A stretch of DNA of 64,000 nucleotides from Stappia sediminis (GCF_009826895.1 NZ_WUMV01000003.1:1-64000), one strand, 5' to 3'. Shown: positions 44,947-54,785, counted from the first letter of the stretch. The notes: generated from the sequence alone by a model not told the origin. Numbers and translations are program-made.

Positions 44947-45522
44947 TCAAACGTCGAAGAAGACGGTTTCGTTTTCGCCCTGGAGATTGACATCGAAGCG
45001 GTAGGCCGCCTTCGCTCCGCCGTCAATCCTCTGCGCGATCAGCGTGGCACGGGACTTTGGCGCGACGCGCCGCAGTTCCGGATCGGCCTCGACGAGCGCC
45101 TGATCCTCCTGAAAATAGATGCGCGTGTGAAGGTGGAGGTTGATGCCGCGCGCAAAGATCAGGAAATCGATGCGCGGGGCCAGGCCTTCCTTCATCTGGC
45201 CGGGCTTCACCGTCTGGAAACGGAATTCGCCGGTCTTGAAATCGGACGTCGCGCGCCCGAAAAGCCCATGCTCGCCGGTGCGGCCCTGAGCGTCCGCGCC
45301 CCAGAATTCGACCATGGCGTCGCGAACCGGCTCGCCCGCGCCATCGTAGATGACGCCTTCGATGGTGATCGAATCCGCGCCGTCATAGGCGACCGGGCCG
45401 GGCTGGTTGGGCAGCGGCTCACGGCCGATAGACTGCGGCGCGGTGCCGATGTGGACGTATGGGCCAGCCGTCTGCGATGGCGTTTCCTTGAGGCGGCCGT
45501 CTTTCTGAGGTTCCCTCGTCAT
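44947..45522 (-). CDS. pcaG: Protocatechuate 3,4-dioxygenase alpha subunit
   Basis: 191-residue subunit of the intradiol ring-cleaving dioxygenase. TPSQTAGPYVHIG at the N-terminus and the beta-sandwich segment LHLHTRIYFQED are typical of PcaG, which lacks the iron ligands found in the beta subunit. The ATG shares one base with the pcaH stop (TGATG), preceded by GGAGGGA, so both subunits are made in step. Confidence 0.96.
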   Translation of the reverse strand: MTREPQKDGRLKETPSQTAGPYVHIGTAPQSIGREPLPNQPGPVAYDGADSITIEGVIYDGAGEPVRDAMVEFWGADAQGRTGEHGLFGRATSDFKTGEFRFQTVKPGQMKEGLAPRIDFLIFARGINLHLHTRIYFQEDQALVEADPELRRVAPKSRATLIAQRIDGGAKAAYRFDVNLQGENETVFFDV

Positions 45523-46244
45523 CACGCTCCCTCCTCCCTGTTTTCGAAGTAGGTCTGCCGGCGTCCGCGCAGCACGATGTCAAACCGATAGGCGAGACTG
45601 TCGAACGGCATCTGGTTCTTGAAGTCGAGCCTGGCCACCAGCCGCTCGATCACGTCCGGATCGGGGATCGTGTTGACGATCGGACAAAGCGGGATCAGCG
45701 GATCGCCCTCGAAGTAAAGCTGGGTGATGAGGCGCTGGGAAAAGGCTTCGCCAAAGATCGACAGGTGAATGTGCGCCGGGCGCCAGTCCGACCCGTTGTT
45801 GGGCCAGGGATAGGGGCCGGGGCGGATGGTGCGGAAACGATAGTAGCCGTCCCCGTCGCTCATCGTGCGCCCGCAGCCGGAGAAATTCGGATCGAGCGGG
45901 GCAAGATAACCGTCGTTGGTATGGGCGTAGCGCCCGCCCGCATTCGCCTGCCAGGCCTCGATCAGCGCGTTCGGGATGGGCCTCGCATTCTCGTCCAGCA
46001 CGCGGCCATGAACGATGATGCGCTCGCCGAGCGCCTCTCCGCCCTGAGAGGCATTGCGGATGAGATCGTTATCGAGCGGGCCGAGCATGCCGTGGCCGAA
46101 GGTCGGCCCGGTCATGTCGAGTTCGGTCTGTTCCGGCGAGACGAGCGGACGAAACGGCGCGCGCAGCACCGAACTCTTGTAGCCGGGCGTCAAGGCCGGC
46201 GGATGCTCGCCGCGCTCCCTGCGGTAGAACGGTAGGCCGGACAT
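45522..46244 (-). CDS. pcaH: Protocatechuate 3,4-dioxygenase beta subunit
   Basis: 240-residue iron-binding subunit that opens protocatechuate to 3-carboxy-cis,cis-muconate. The four Fe(III) ligands can be placed: the Tyr of GGRYAHTND, the Tyr of GDGYYRFRT and the two His of [13 protein letters not shown] chose ATG 46244 because GGAGGT stands 7 nt upstream; a further ATG at 46259 lies inside that site's reach but is poorer. Confidence 0.96.
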   Translation of the reverse strand: MSGLPFYRRERGEHPPALTPGYKSSVLRAPFRPLVSPEQTELDMTGPTFGHGMLGPLDNDLIRNASQGGEALGERIIVHGRVLDENARPIPNALIEAWQANAGGRYAHTNDGYLAPLDPNFSGCGRTMSDGDGYYRFRTIRPGPYPWPNNGSDWRPAHIHLSIFGEAFSQRLITQLYFEGDPLIPLCPIVNTIPDPDVIERLVARLDFKNQMPFDSLAYRFDIVLRGRRQTYFENREEGA

Positions 46245-46303
46245 CGGCGTCACCTCCATCTTACGTTGTTCTGGCAAGTTATTCTTGCACGCAATCCCGC
46301 GCG

Positions 46304-46693
46304 TTATTCTCGTCCTTTGCCCGCTTCGGGCTCGAAGACGGATTTAGCGATCTTGATCGCGCGGTTCGCCGCCGGCACGCCGGCATAGATCGCGACATGC
46401 TGCAGCGCCTCGCGCACATCCTCCGGCGTTGCGCCGGTGTTCCTCGTCGCCCGGCAATGCATGGCGACTTCCTCATCATGCCCCAGCGCCGCAAGAAGCG
46501 CGATGGTGATCAGCGATCGCTCCCGCTTCGTCAGGCCATCGCTTGCCCAGACCGTTCCCCAGGCGCTTTCGGTAATGAGCGTCTGGAACGGCTCGTCGAA
46601 AGATGTCTTGCGCGCTTCCGCACGGTCGACATGAGCATCTCCCAGCACGCTCCTGCGCGTGCGCATGCCAGCCTCGAACCTTGTCTCGCTCAC
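46304..46693 (-). CDS. pcaC: 4-Carboxymuconolactone decarboxylase
   Basis: 129-residue enzyme of the AhpD-like fold. [15 protein letters not shown] is the family N-terminus, and [21 protein letters not shown] carries the active-site region. The start is GTG 46693, which overlaps the pcaD stop (GTGA) and gives the usual length. A start at the later ATG would cut into conserved sequence. In some bacteria pcaD and pcaC are fused; here they are separate but coupled. Confidence 0.93.
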   Translation of the reverse strand: MSETRFEAGMRTRRSVLGDAHVDRAEARKTSFDEPFQTLITESAWGTVWASDGLTKRERSLITIALLAALGHDEEVAMHCRATRNTGATPEDVREALQHVAIYAGVPAANRAIKIAKSVFEPEAGKGRE

Positions 46694-47499
46694 GCGCCGA
46701 ACTCCTTGAAAAACGGAACGATCGCCTCGGCGACCTTTTCGGGTGCCTCGACACATGGAAGATGGCCCACGCCCTCGATCTCGACGTAGCGGCCGTTCGG
46801 GATCGTCGCCGCGCAGGCCTGCACGAGGTCGGGCGGGGTTGCGCCATCTTCAGAACCGCCGAGGCAAAGGGCGGGCGCATGGATCGTGCGCGCCTTCGCC
46901 GTCAGGTCCGCATCGCGGATCGCGGCGCAGGTATCGGCGTAACCGCCCGCCGGCGTGCGCACCAGCATATTGCGCCAGATCTTCACTTCCTCGCTGCCCC
47001 TGGAGCGGAAATCCAGCGAGAACCAGCGCTCCATGATGCCGTCGGCAAGGCTTTCCAGCCCGTTATTGCGGATCCCATCGATCCGCGTCTGCCACAGATC
47101 CTGCGTGCCGATCTTCGGCGCAGTGTTGGAAAGGCAGACGGCGGCCACGCGTTCGGGATGATCGGCGGCGAGCGCCTGGGCGATCATGCCGCCGACGGAG
47201 AGGCCGACGACATAGGCCTTTTCCGCCCCTGCAAAATCGAGCACGGCGAGCAGGTCACGCGCGTGATCCTCGATCCCCATGTCCGGGCCTTCATCCGACA
47301 GCCCGTGACCGGCGGTATCGTAGCGCACGACCTTCCAGCCCCGAGGCAAAAGCGCAACGAGCCTGTTCCAGATGCGAAAGTCGGTGCCGAGCGAATTGGA
47401 AAAGGCGACCACCGTTTCACTGTCCGAAGGCCCTTCGACCCGGACATGAAGCACACGCCCGTCCACGCTTAAGGACTGCACTCCGCTCTCCTCCCGCAC
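46690..47499 (-). CDS. pcaD: 3-Oxoadipate enol-lactonase
   Basis: 269-residue alpha/beta hydrolase that opens the enol-lactone to beta-ketoadipate. The nucleophile Ser is in VGLSVGGMIAQ, the acid is in GGSEDGATPP, and the His is in EGVGHLPCVEAP. It is the first gene of the operon and is divergent from pcaQ across 86 bp. Confidence 0.94.
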   Translation of the reverse strand: MREESGVQSLSVDGRVLHVRVEGPSDSETVVAFSNSLGTDFRIWNRLVALLPRGWKVVRYDTAGHGLSDEGPDMGIEDHARDLLAVLDFAGAEKAYVVGLSVGGMIAQALAADHPERVAAVCLSNTAPKIGTQDLWQTRIDGIRNNGLESLADGIMERWFSLDFRSRGSEEVKIWRNMLVRTPAGGYADTCAAIRDADLTAKARTIHAPALCLGGSEDGATPPDLVQACAATIPNGRYVEIEGVGHLPCVEAPEKVAEAIVPFFKEFGA

Positions 47500-47543
47500 A
47501 TCAGGTTATTTATCTTTGTTGAACTGTGGCCTACACATTTAGT

Positions 47544-47559
47544 AATGTAAAATTACATT
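47544..47559. promoter_or_regulatory. Palindrome in pcaD-pcaQ promoter region (candidate PcaQ site)
   Basis: AATGTAA-AA-TTACATT, 7-bp arms with a 2-bp spacer, in the 86-bp divergent region. LysR regulators bind such T-N11-A palindromes. A second candidate is the ATAACCGGT segment around 47572-47580, which resembles half of the ATAACC-N4-GGTTAA box I remember for rhizobial PcaQ. I cannot tell which is used. Confidence 0.5.
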
Positions 47560-47585
47560 TTCAGGCCATTGCATAACCGGTAGGA

Positions 47586-48524
47586 ATGTTAATGCTCTTC
47601 GACCAACGCATCAAGCTGCGCCACCTGCAGGCCTTTCTCGAAGTCGCCCGCCGCCAGAGCCTGACGGAAGCGGCGGATGCGCTTCATGTCACCCAGCCGG
47701 CCGTATCAAAGACGATCAAGGAACTTGAGGACATCCTTGGCGCAGCACTTATGGAACGCAGCCGCGCCGGCGTGTTCCTGACCGCAGAAGGCGATATCTT
47801 CCACCACTACGCCAGCATGTCGGTCGCCGCCTTGCAACAGGGGCTGGACGGCATCGAGCAGGCGCGTTTCGGCTCCGACAAGCTGCTGAACATCGGCGCA
47901 CTGCCGAGCGTCGCCGCGAGCATGATCCCCCAGGCCGTCTCCCATTATATGCAAAAAGGGATCGGAACGCCGCTTTCCATCGTCACCGGCCCGAACGGAC
48001 ACCTGCTCGACCAGCTTCGCGTCGGCGCGCTCGACGTCGTCGTCGGCAGGCTCGGCCAGCCGGAGGCGATGCAGGGGCTGAGCTTCCAGCAACTCTACAC
48101 CGAGCACGTAAGCCTGGTGGTGCGCCCAGGCCACCCGCTGACGAAAGAACCGGATATCGCGCAGCTCAAGGAATTCACCGTGCTTTACCCCAACCGCTCC
48201 GCCGCGATCCGCCCGCTGGTGGAGCGGCTGATGGTGGCGAACGGCATCGGCAACCTGCCGCGCCGCGTGGAAACAGTGTCCAACGCCTTCGGGCGCGCCT
48301 TCACGCGATCGAGCGACGCCGTCTGGATTATTTCGCAAGGCGTCGTGGCGACCGACCTGAAGGAGGGAACGCTGGTGGAACTGCCGCTCGATACGGCGAT
48401 CACGCTCGGCCCCGTGGGCGTTTCGATCCGCACGGAAGAACCGCAGACGCCGGACCTGATGCTCTTTACCGCGAGCCTGCGCGAGGCGGCGGAGGAGCGG
48501 GGGCGGAACGCGCGGGAAGCGTGA
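47586..48524 (+). CDS. pcaQ: LysR-family activator of the pca operon
   Basis: 312-residue LysR regulator. The helix-turn-helix LTEAADALHVTQPAVSKTI is near residue 30, and the effector domain contains the VVVGRLGQPEAMQGLSFQQL segment typical of PcaQ/GbpR-type proteins. It is divergent from pcaD, the classical place for pcaQ. In rhizobia the effector is beta-ketoadipate or carboxymuconolactone. Confidence 0.9.
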   Translation: MLMLFDQRIKLRHLQAFLEVARRQSLTEAADALHVTQPAVSKTIKELEDILGAALMERSRAGVFLTAEGDIFHHYASMSVAALQQGLDGIEQARFGSDKLLNIGALPSVAASMIPQAVSHYMQKGIGTPLSIVTGPNGHLLDQLRVGALDVVVGRLGQPEAMQGLSFQQLYTEHVSLVVRPGHPLTKEPDIAQLKEFTVLYPNRSAAIRPLVERLMVANGIGNLPRRVETVSNAFGRAFTRSSDAVWIISQGVVATDLKEGTLVELPLDTAITLGPVGVSIRTEEPQTPDLMLFTASLREAAEERGRNAREA

Positions 48525-48572
48525 GGGGAACAGATAGTAGTCCGAACCGGGTTCAATTCACCCTCACCCTAA

Positions 48573-48595
48573 CCCTCTCCCTTCGAGGGAGAGGG
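48573..48595. repeat. Intergenic palindromic repeat, copy 1
   Basis: CCCTCTCCCT-TCG-AGGGAGAGGG, a perfect 10-bp stem, preceded by ACCCTCACCC. The same hairpin occurs at 52742-52764 and a variant at 52855-52877. It lies between pcaQ and the convergent dppF-like gene and could terminate both. No gene is seen in 48525-48760. Confidence 0.8.
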
Positions 48596-48760
48596 AACGC
48601 GCCCGTGTCTGCCGATTTGTGCAAATCCGAAATGTTCGCGTATGCAGATAGTTACAGGCTTAACCGCACAGCAGTGGATCAAGCTCGGGGATGACAGGCA
48701 CGGTACGGGATTTCTGAGGAAAAAAGCGCGACGTTTCAGGAGCCAATGCAACCGCCCCTC

Positions 48761-49762
48761 TCACCCCCCATCATTCAAATGACAGGCCGAATGGCGACCG
48801 GGCGCGATTTCCTTCAGCGCCGGCGCCTCGCGCTTGCAGCGCTCGAAGGCAAACGGACAGCGCGGGTGGAAGTGACAGCCCGGTGGCGGGTCGAGCGGCG
48901 ACGGAATCTCCCCCTTGACCGGCTGGAACTTGCGCTTGCGCGTATCGATGCGCGGAACTTCGGCCAGAAGCGCCTTTGTATAGGGGTGGTTCGCCTCCCG
49001 GAAAAGTTCATCCGTCGGCGCGGTCTCCACCACGCGCCCCAGATACATGATCACCACGCGGTCCGACAAATGCTCGACCACGCCAAGGTCATGCGAGATG
49101 AAGAGATAGGTGAGACCGAGATCCGTCCTGAGGTCCATAAAGAGATTCAGGACCTGCGCCTGGATGGAAACATCGAGTGCGGCGACGCTTTCGTCGCAGA
49201 CCAGAAACTCCGGCTTCACGGCCAGGGCGCGGGCAATGCCGACGCGCTGACGCTGGCCACCGGAAAACTGATGCGGGTAGCGATCGCGAAAGCTCGGATC
49301 GAGGCCGACGCGCAGCAGCATGTCGTCAACGTAATCCTTCACGCCCGCGCCTGAGACGAGGCCGTGAACGCGCGGCGCCTCACCCACGATATCGCGCACG
49401 CGCATGCGCGGATTGAGCGAGGACATGGGGTCCTGAAAGATCATCTGCACCTTGAGGCGCGCATCGCGCTGAAGTTCGGCCGAAGCCGATTCGACATCCT
49501 GCCCGCGCCAGAGGAGCCTGCCTTCGCTTGGCGCATGAATGCCGGCAACGACACGGCCAAGCGTCGATTTTCCGCAGCCCGATTCCCCGACGAGGCCGAC
49601 CACCTCGCCCTGCTTGACGGCAATCGAGACATCGTCGACGGCATGGACCACCTGCTCCCGGCGGTCCGCGCCGAAGACATTGACCAGCTTTTCCGCCGCG
49701 TCGAGCCGCCGGATGAAGCGCTTTGAGACATTTTCGAGCGTGAGGATCGGAGTTTCACTCAT
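48761..49762 (-). CDS. dppF: Peptide ABC transporter ATPase (DppF/OppF-like)
   Basis: 333-residue cytoplasmic ATPase. Walker A is GESGCGKST, the signature is [10 protein letters not shown], Walker B is EFLVCDESV (slightly unusual Cys), with an H-loop in FISHDLGVV. The C-terminal oligopeptide-transporter extension ([19 protein letters not shown]) has the Cys cluster typical of DppD/DppF. It overlaps the end of the preceding ATPase gene by 8 bp and is the last gene of the dpp-like operon. Confidence 0.92.
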   Translation of the reverse strand: MSETPILTLENVSKRFIRRLDAAEKLVNVFGADRREQVVHAVDDVSIAVKQGEVVGLVGESGCGKSTLGRVVAGIHAPSEGRLLWRGQDVESASAELQRDARLKVQMIFQDPMSSLNPRMRVRDIVGEAPRVHGLVSGAGVKDYVDDMLLRVGLDPSFRDRYPHQFSGGQRQRVGIARALAVKPEFLVCDESVAALDVSIQAQVLNLFMDLRTDLGLTYLFISHDLGVVEHLSDRVVIMYLGRVVETAPTDELFREANHPYTKALLAEVPRIDTRKRKFQPVKGEIPSPLDPPPGCHFHPRCPFAFERCKREAPALKEIAPGRHSACHLNDGG

Positions 49763-50765
49763 TGAACGTCAAATCGATTTCCTGGCCGTCGTTTTCGGCG
49801 GTGAAGGGATGATGGCAGCGGGCGGCGCGCGACGGGCCGAAGCCTTCAAGCGGCGGCATGACGCGGCAGGCGTCATCCGCGCGCGGACAGCGCGCTGCGA
49901 ATGAACAACCTTCCGGCAGGTGAAGGAGCGAGGGCGTCATACCCGGGATCTGCGACAGCCGCGCACCACGGCGATTATGGCTCGGCACCGAACCGATAAG
50001 CCCGCGCGTGTAAGGGTGAAGAGGTGCGTCCAGCACCTGATCGACCGGGCCTTCCTCCACCACACGACCCGCATACATGACCGCCAGACGGTCCGCCAGG
50101 CCGCCGACGACGGCAAGGTCATGCGTGATCCAGATCATCGCAAGGCCCGTTTCGGCGCAAAGCTTCTGCACCTCGTAGAGGATCTGCGCCTGGATGGTGA
50201 CGTCGAGTGCGGTTGTCGGTTCGTCGGCGACGATAAGGTCCGGCTCGTTCAAAAGCGCGATCGCAATCGCCACGCGCTGGCGCATGCCGCCCGAAAACTG
50301 ATGCGGATATGACTGGAGACGCTCGTCCGGCGAGGGAATGCCGACCCTGACGAGCGCTTCCCGCGAGCGCTCGCGCGCCGCCTCTTCCGAGACATCCCCA
50401 TGTGCGCGGATCGCCTCGATCATCTGCGTGTCGACACGAAGCACCGGATTGAGCGTCATCATCGGGTCCTGGAAGATCATCGCGACCTTCCGCCCGCGTA
50501 TCTTGCGAAGATCGGCCTCCGGCTTGCCGACGAGTTCCTCTCCGTTCAGCCTGATCGAACCGGAAACGATCCGGCCCGGCTGATCGACAAGGCCGAGGAT
50601 GGAAAAGCCCGTCACCGTCTTGCCGGACCCGGATTCACCGACAAGGCCCAGAACCTCGCCCCGGTTGACCGAAAGCGTGACGCCGTCGACCGCCTTCGCA
50701 ACGCCCGCCTTGGTGAAGAAATGCGTCTTGAGATCCGTGACCTGCAGGGTGGGAGCATCATTCAT
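49755..50765 (-). CDS. dppD: Peptide ABC transporter ATPase (DppD/OppD-like)
   Basis: 336-residue ATPase, partner of the preceding entry. Walker [10 protein letters not shown], signature [10 protein letters not shown], Walker [13 protein letters not shown] and the C-terminal Cys cluster ([15 protein letters not shown]) are complete. It starts 10 bp after the dppC stop. The heterodimer of DppD and DppF would power the permease pair. Confidence 0.92.
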   Translation of the reverse strand: MNDAPTLQVTDLKTHFFTKAGVAKAVDGVTLSVNRGEVLGLVGESGSGKTVTGFSILGLVDQPGRIVSGSIRLNGEELVGKPEADLRKIRGRKVAMIFQDPMMTLNPVLRVDTQMIEAIRAHGDVSEEAARERSREALVRVGIPSPDERLQSYPHQFSGGMRQRVAIAIALLNEPDLIVADEPTTALDVTIQAQILYEVQKLCAETGLAMIWITHDLAVVGGLADRLAVMYAGRVVEEGPVDQVLDAPLHPYTRGLIGSVPSHNRRGARLSQIPGMTPSLLHLPEGCSFAARCPRADDACRVMPPLEGFGPSRAARCHHPFTAENDGQEIDLTFNE

Positions 50766-50775
50766 ATTAGCCGGC

Positions 50776-51711
50776 TCACTTCTGCAGGCGCGGATTGAGA
50801 ACGTCGCGCAGCTGGTCGCCCACCATGTTGATGGAAACGATGGTGAGAAGAAGCGCGAGCCCCGGGAAAACGGAAATCCAGTATTTGCCGGAGATCATGT
50901 ATTCGAACCCGTTTGCGATCAGCAGGCCGAGCGAAGGCTCCGTCTGCGGCAGGCCGACGCCAAGGAAGGAAAGCGTGGCCTCCAGCGCTATGGCATGCGC
51001 CGTCTGCACGGTGCCGACGACGATCAAGGGCGCAAGGCAGTTCGGCAGGATGTGGCGGAAGATGATGCGCGCATGCGAAAGGCCGAGGCTTTGCGCGGCC
51101 TCCACGTATTCGCGCCGGCGCTCGACCAGCGCCGAGGCACGCACCGTGCGCGCGTAATAGGCCCATTGGGCGACCACGAGCGCGATCACGATCTTGTCGA
51201 TGCCCTTTCCAAGGATGGCAAGGAGGATCAGCGCGACAAGCACCGCCGGAAACGACAGCTGAAGGTCGACCACGCGCATGATCAGCCCTTCCGTGCGCCC
51301 GCCGACATAGGCCGCGACCAGGCCGACGGCCATGCCGACGAAAAGCGCGATCACGCCGGAGGCGAGCCCGACGGAGATGGAAATGCGAAGCCCGTAGAGG
51401 ATCGCCGACAGGAGGTCACGGCCGGCACCGTCCGTGCCGAGCCAATGCGTGTAGCCGGCGAAGTTTTCCGTACCCGGCGGCAGACGCGCATCGAGCACGG
51501 AAACGGTGGCAAGGTCGTACGGGTCTTGCGGCGCAATGACGGGCGCGAGGAATGCCACGATCATGATCGCGGCAAGCAAGAGGGCGGCGCCCAATGCCAG
51601 CCTGCTGTCGGCGAAGTCCGACAGGAAGCGCTTCAACGGCGCTTCCGCGGGCGGGGCGGGAAGCGGCGCGGCTTCGATAGGGGAGGTTTTGCCGGCGTCG
51701 GTCACGGCCAT
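50776..51711 (-). CDS. dppC: Peptide ABC transporter permease (DppC-like)
   Basis: 311-residue permease with an N-terminal cytoplasmic tail and about six membrane helices. The EAA coupling motif appears as EAAQSLGLSHARIIFRHILP, and the C-terminal GLALLLTIVSINMVGDQLRD is typical of DppC/OppC. It is 3 bp after the dppB stop. Confidence 0.92.
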   Translation of the reverse strand: MAVTDAGKTSPIEAAPLPAPPAEAPLKRFLSDFADSRLALGAALLLAAIMIVAFLAPVIAPQDPYDLATVSVLDARLPPGTENFAGYTHWLGTDGAGRDLLSAILYGLRISISVGLASGVIALFVGMAVGLVAAYVGGRTEGLIMRVVDLQLSFPAVLVALILLAILGKGIDKIVIALVVAQWAYYARTVRASALVERRREYVEAAQSLGLSHARIIFRHILPNCLAPLIVVGTVQTAHAIALEATLSFLGVGLPQTEPSLGLLIANGFEYMISGKYWISVFPGLALLLTIVSINMVGDQLRDVLNPRLQK

Positions 51712-51714
51712 GGC

Positions 51715-52692
51715 TCAGGCTCCCCTGTCGCCGAGCCGCACGCGCGGATCGAGAATGGAATAGAGAATGTCGACGATCAGATTGATCACCACGAAGAGGA
51801 AGACGATCATGATCAGGTAGGCGACGATGATCGGCCGGTCGAGCTGCTGGATCGCCTCGATCAGGAGCTTGCCCATGCCGGGCCAGGCGAAGACGGTTTC
51901 GGTGACGACCGAAAAGGCGATCAGCGAGCCGAACTCCAGACCGAGCACGGTAACAACCGGAATGAGGATGTTCTTCAACAGATGGACGCCGATGATGCGC
52001 CGGGTGGAAAGCCCCTTGGCGCGGGCGAACTTTATGTAGTCCTGATGGATCGCCTCGCGCGTGCCCGCGCGGGTCAGGCGAATGACGAGCGAGATCTTCA
52101 ACAGCGCGAGGTTGAAGGCCGGCAAAAGCAGGTGCTTCAGCCCGTCGAGCGTCAGGAAGGAAACCGGCACGCCGAATAGATCGACCGTATCGCCCCGCCC
52201 GGTCGACGGCAGCCAGCCGAGGATGACGGCGAAGACCATGATAAGCATGATGCCGACCCAGAAGGTGGGCAACGAAAAGCCGAGGATGGAGCCCGCCATG
52301 ATCGCCTTGGAAACGGCGCTGTCGGGATAAAGCCCGGCATAAAGGCCGAGCGGAATGCCGAAGGCGACGGCCATGAGGAGCGCGGTGAACGCAAGCTCAA
52401 GCGTCGCCGGCATACGCTCTATGATGAGGCCGAGCGCAGGCTCGCCGAAAATGAACGATGTGCCGAGATCGCCTTGAAGCGCACTCAGCACGAAATAACC
52501 GAACTGCTCCCAGATCGGCCGGTCGAGGCCGAGCGCGCGGGTGACCTCCTCGATGTCCTGCTGGTCCATGTCCGGCGAGACGAACATCCAGACCGGATCG
52601 CCGATAAGGTGAATGCCGAAGAAGACGATCACCGCCATGGCGACCATGACGAGCGCGCTCTGCATCAGGCGCCGCAATATGAAGACGCTCAT
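51715..52692 (-). CDS. dppB: Peptide ABC transporter permease (DppB-like)
   Basis: 325-residue permease with six helices, starting with the MSVFILRRLMQSALV segment typical of DppB. The coupling motif is in FARAKGLSTRRIIGVHLLKN, and the VTVLGLEFGSLIAFSVVTE segment follows. It is the first of four coupled transporter genes, 228 bp after the binding-protein gene, with two palindromic repeats between. Confidence 0.92.
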   Translation of the reverse strand: MSVFILRRLMQSALVMVAMAVIVFFGIHLIGDPVWMFVSPDMDQQDIEEVTRALGLDRPIWEQFGYFVLSALQGDLGTSFIFGEPALGLIIERMPATLELAFTALLMAVAFGIPLGLYAGLYPDSAVSKAIMAGSILGFSLPTFWVGIMLIMVFAVILGWLPSTGRGDTVDLFGVPVSFLTLDGLKHLLLPAFNLALLKISLVIRLTRAGTREAIHQDYIKFARAKGLSTRRIIGVHLLKNILIPVVTVLGLEFGSLIAFSVVTETVFAWPGMGKLLIEAIQQLDRPIIVAYLIMIVFLFVVINLIVDILYSILDPRVRLGDRGA

Positions 52693-52741
52693 CTTTCAGT
52701 CTCTTCGGTTAAAGAATGCGGACAAGTCACCCTCACCCCGG

Positions 52742-52764
52742 CCCTCTCCCTTCGAGGGAGAGGG
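52742..52764. repeat. Intergenic palindromic repeat, copy 2
   Basis: Same CCCTCTCCCT-TCG-AGGGAGAGGG hairpin as at 48573, preceded by CACCCTCACCCC. It lies between the binding-protein gene and dppB, and could act as an attenuating terminator or mRNA stabiliser that raises the amount of binding protein relative to permease. Confidence 0.8.
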
Positions 52765-52854
52765 GGCGCGAGATGCGCCACCTTGACCAATTCCGATCGT
52801 TGATTCCCGGCTCAAGGTTGCTTGGTCGACAGAACGACTGCTTCAGACACCTTC

Positions 52855-52912
52855 ACCTCTCCCTTGAAGGGAGAGGTCGGTGCGCAGCACCGGGTGAGGG
52901 TGATTTTCGATT
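52855..52912. repeat. Intergenic palindromic repeat, copy 3 (opposite orientation)
   Basis: ACCTCTCCCTT-G-AAGGGAGAGGT at 52855-52877, followed by a second small hairpin GGTGC-GCA-GCACC and then GGGTGAGGGTG. Read in reverse complement it begins CACCCTCACCC like copies 1 and 2, so it is the same element inverted. It ends 9 bp before the binding-protein stop codon. Confidence 0.78.
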
Positions 52913-52920
52913 CTGACGGA

Positions 52921-54513
52921 CTATTCCTTCACCACGCCGTAGGCGACCGTGTATTCATCCGTGCGCGGGATGTACTTCAGCCCCTTGCGGCTCGCCCAGG
53001 TGTTGACCTGGTAGTGGACCGGAATGATCGCGTAGTCGCCTATCGCCATTTCGGTCGCCTTGGCGAGAAGCCCGGCGCGCTTCTCGTCATCGACCTCGGC
53101 AAGGGCTTCCTCGATCACCTTGTCGACTTCCGGGTTGGAATAACGGCCGCGGTTGGCCGTGCCCATGCCCTTGTCCTTGTCGTTGGTGGCGATGAGCGCG
53201 CGAAGCGGCGAGGATGCCTCTCCCGAACCCGCGCCCCAGCCGACGAGGATGAGCGAAAACTCCGGCAGGCCGTCCGCGCCCGAGGAAGCGCGCGAGAAAT
53301 AGACCGAACGCGGCAGCGTCTCGACCTGCGTCTTGATGCCGACGCGCGTCAGCATCTGCGCGATCGCCTCGACGATCTTGGCGTCGTTCACATACCGGTC
53401 GTTGGGCCCATGGATCGTCAGCTCGAAGCCGTCCGGCACGCCGGCTTCGGCGAGCAGGGCCTTGGCGGCGTCCGCGTCATAGGCATCGGGCTTCAGGTTT
53501 TCCGAAACGCCGAAGAAGCCCTCCGGCAGAAGCTGGCCGGCGGGAATCGAAAGACCTTCCATCACCCGGTCGCGGATAAGCTCGCGGCTGATCGCCTTGG
53601 AGATCGCCTCACGCACACGCTTGTCCATCAGCGGGTTCTTGATGTCGCCGCCGCCGTTCGCCTTCACGAAGGGGGACGCCTCGCGGAACTGGTCGATATG
53701 GAGATAGATCACGCGGTTCGACACGCCCTGCGAAAGCGTGACGTCGTCGCGCCCTTTCAGCGTTTCGATATCCGTTGTCGGCACCGACGCGATCACGTCG
53801 ACATCGCCCGCAAGAAGGGCGGCGACGCGCGAGGGGCCGGACTTGATCGGCTTGATCGTCACCGTTTCCCAGGTCGGCTTTTCGCCCCAATAGTCATGAT
53901 TGGCCGCAAGCACGATCCGGTCGCCCGGAACATATTCCACGAACTTGTACGGCCCGGTGCCGGCGGCGGCCTTGCCGGAGTTGTAATCCTCCGTCGAGGC
54001 GTCGCAGCCGGTTTCGTTGGAAACGATAGCGACATTGCCGAGGTCGTTGACCATCAGCGGATAGGGCGCATCCGTCTTCACGTGGACGGTATAGTCATCC
54101 ACCTTCACGAAGGTCTTGCCCTTCGTATAGGTGCTGAAGCCGGCCGGCGAATTCGGCACGTTGGGCGCGCGCTCGAACGTGCAGATGACGTCATCGGCAT
54201 TGAAATCCGACCCGTCGTGGAACTTCACGCCCTCGCGCAGCTTGAACTCCCACGTCGTGTCGTCGATCGGAGCCCAGGAAACGGCAAGGCCGGGTTCGAA
54301 ATTCTGCCGCTCGTCCGGATTGGCGAGACGGTCGAAGATCTGGAAACCGAGCTGGTTGTTGGGCCCCAGATTGTGGAAATGCGGGTCAATGGAGGTGGCT
54401 TCCGCCCCCACTGCAATGGTGAGATCCTCGGCAAGCGCGGGCGCGGAAAAACCGGCGGCGCCAACGACCGCGGCCGCCGCTACGGAGCGCAGCAGCAGGT
54501 TGCAACGTTTCAT
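52921..54513 (-). CDS. dppA: Peptide ABC transporter substrate-binding protein (SBP family 5)
   Basis: About 530 residues with a signal peptide (hydrophobic core AAAAVVGAAGFSA, cleavage near PALA-ED). It has the family-5 layout: WEFKLREGVKFHDGSDFNADDV near residue 90, then GTGPYKFVEYVPGD, and a C-terminal domain with YSNPEVDKVIEEA. It is periplasmic and delivers peptides or related solutes to DppBC. I chose ATG 54513; the frame stays open to 54573. The ArgE-type deacetylase gene is divergent, which may hint at an N-acyl amino acid or dipeptide substrate. Confidence 0.9.
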   Translation of the reverse strand: MKRCNLLLRSVAAAAVVGAAGFSAPALAEDLTIAVGAEATSIDPHFHNLGPNNQLGFQIFDRLANPDERQNFEPGLAVSWAPIDDTTWEFKLREGVKFHDGSDFNADDVICTFERAPNVPNSPAGFSTYTKGKTFVKVDDYTVHVKTDAPYPLMVNDLGNVAIVSNETGCDASTEDYNSGKAAAGTGPYKFVEYVPGDRIVLAANHDYWGEKPTWETVTIKPIKSGPSRVAALLAGDVDVIASVPTTDIETLKGRDDVTLSQGVSNRVIYLHIDQFREASPFVKANGGGDIKNPLMDKRVREAISKAISRELIRDRVMEGLSIPAGQLLPEGFFGVSENLKPDAYDADAAKALLAEAGVPDGFELTIHGPNDRYVNDAKIVEAIAQMLTRVGIKTQVETLPRSVYFSRASSGADGLPEFSLILVGWGAGSGEASSPLRALIATNDKDKGMGTANRGRYSNPEVDKVIEEALAEVDDEKRAGLLAKATEMAIGDYAIIPVHYQVNTWASRKGLKYIPRTDEYTVAYGVVKE

Positions 54514-54785
54514 TTTTTTCTCCCCTCTGGATGGCAGCCCGCGCCGGATAGGGAGCGGACTTCCAGCCGACAACGGACCGTCGGCCCCGACCCGAATTCT
54601 TGTATTTTTACGGGCTCGCAGCCTGACAACGCATCAGCTTGTAGGAAAGGCTATTATGCTATCTTATTCAGGCCAAACGAAAATCGACAACGAATGCGTG
54701 AAACTTGACCGCTGCCTGAAATTTCCCACTTTTCTCAACGAGATGAAGGCTTCACGCCGCCCCCGCCCAAACAGCGAGTTCCGAT

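Noticed and set aside
49400-54708. Long plus-strand frames opposite the dpp genes (50599-52179, 52822-54708)
   Set aside because: They are mirror frames of clear ABC transporter genes and show the Arg/Asp/His-rich composition typical of antisense frames.
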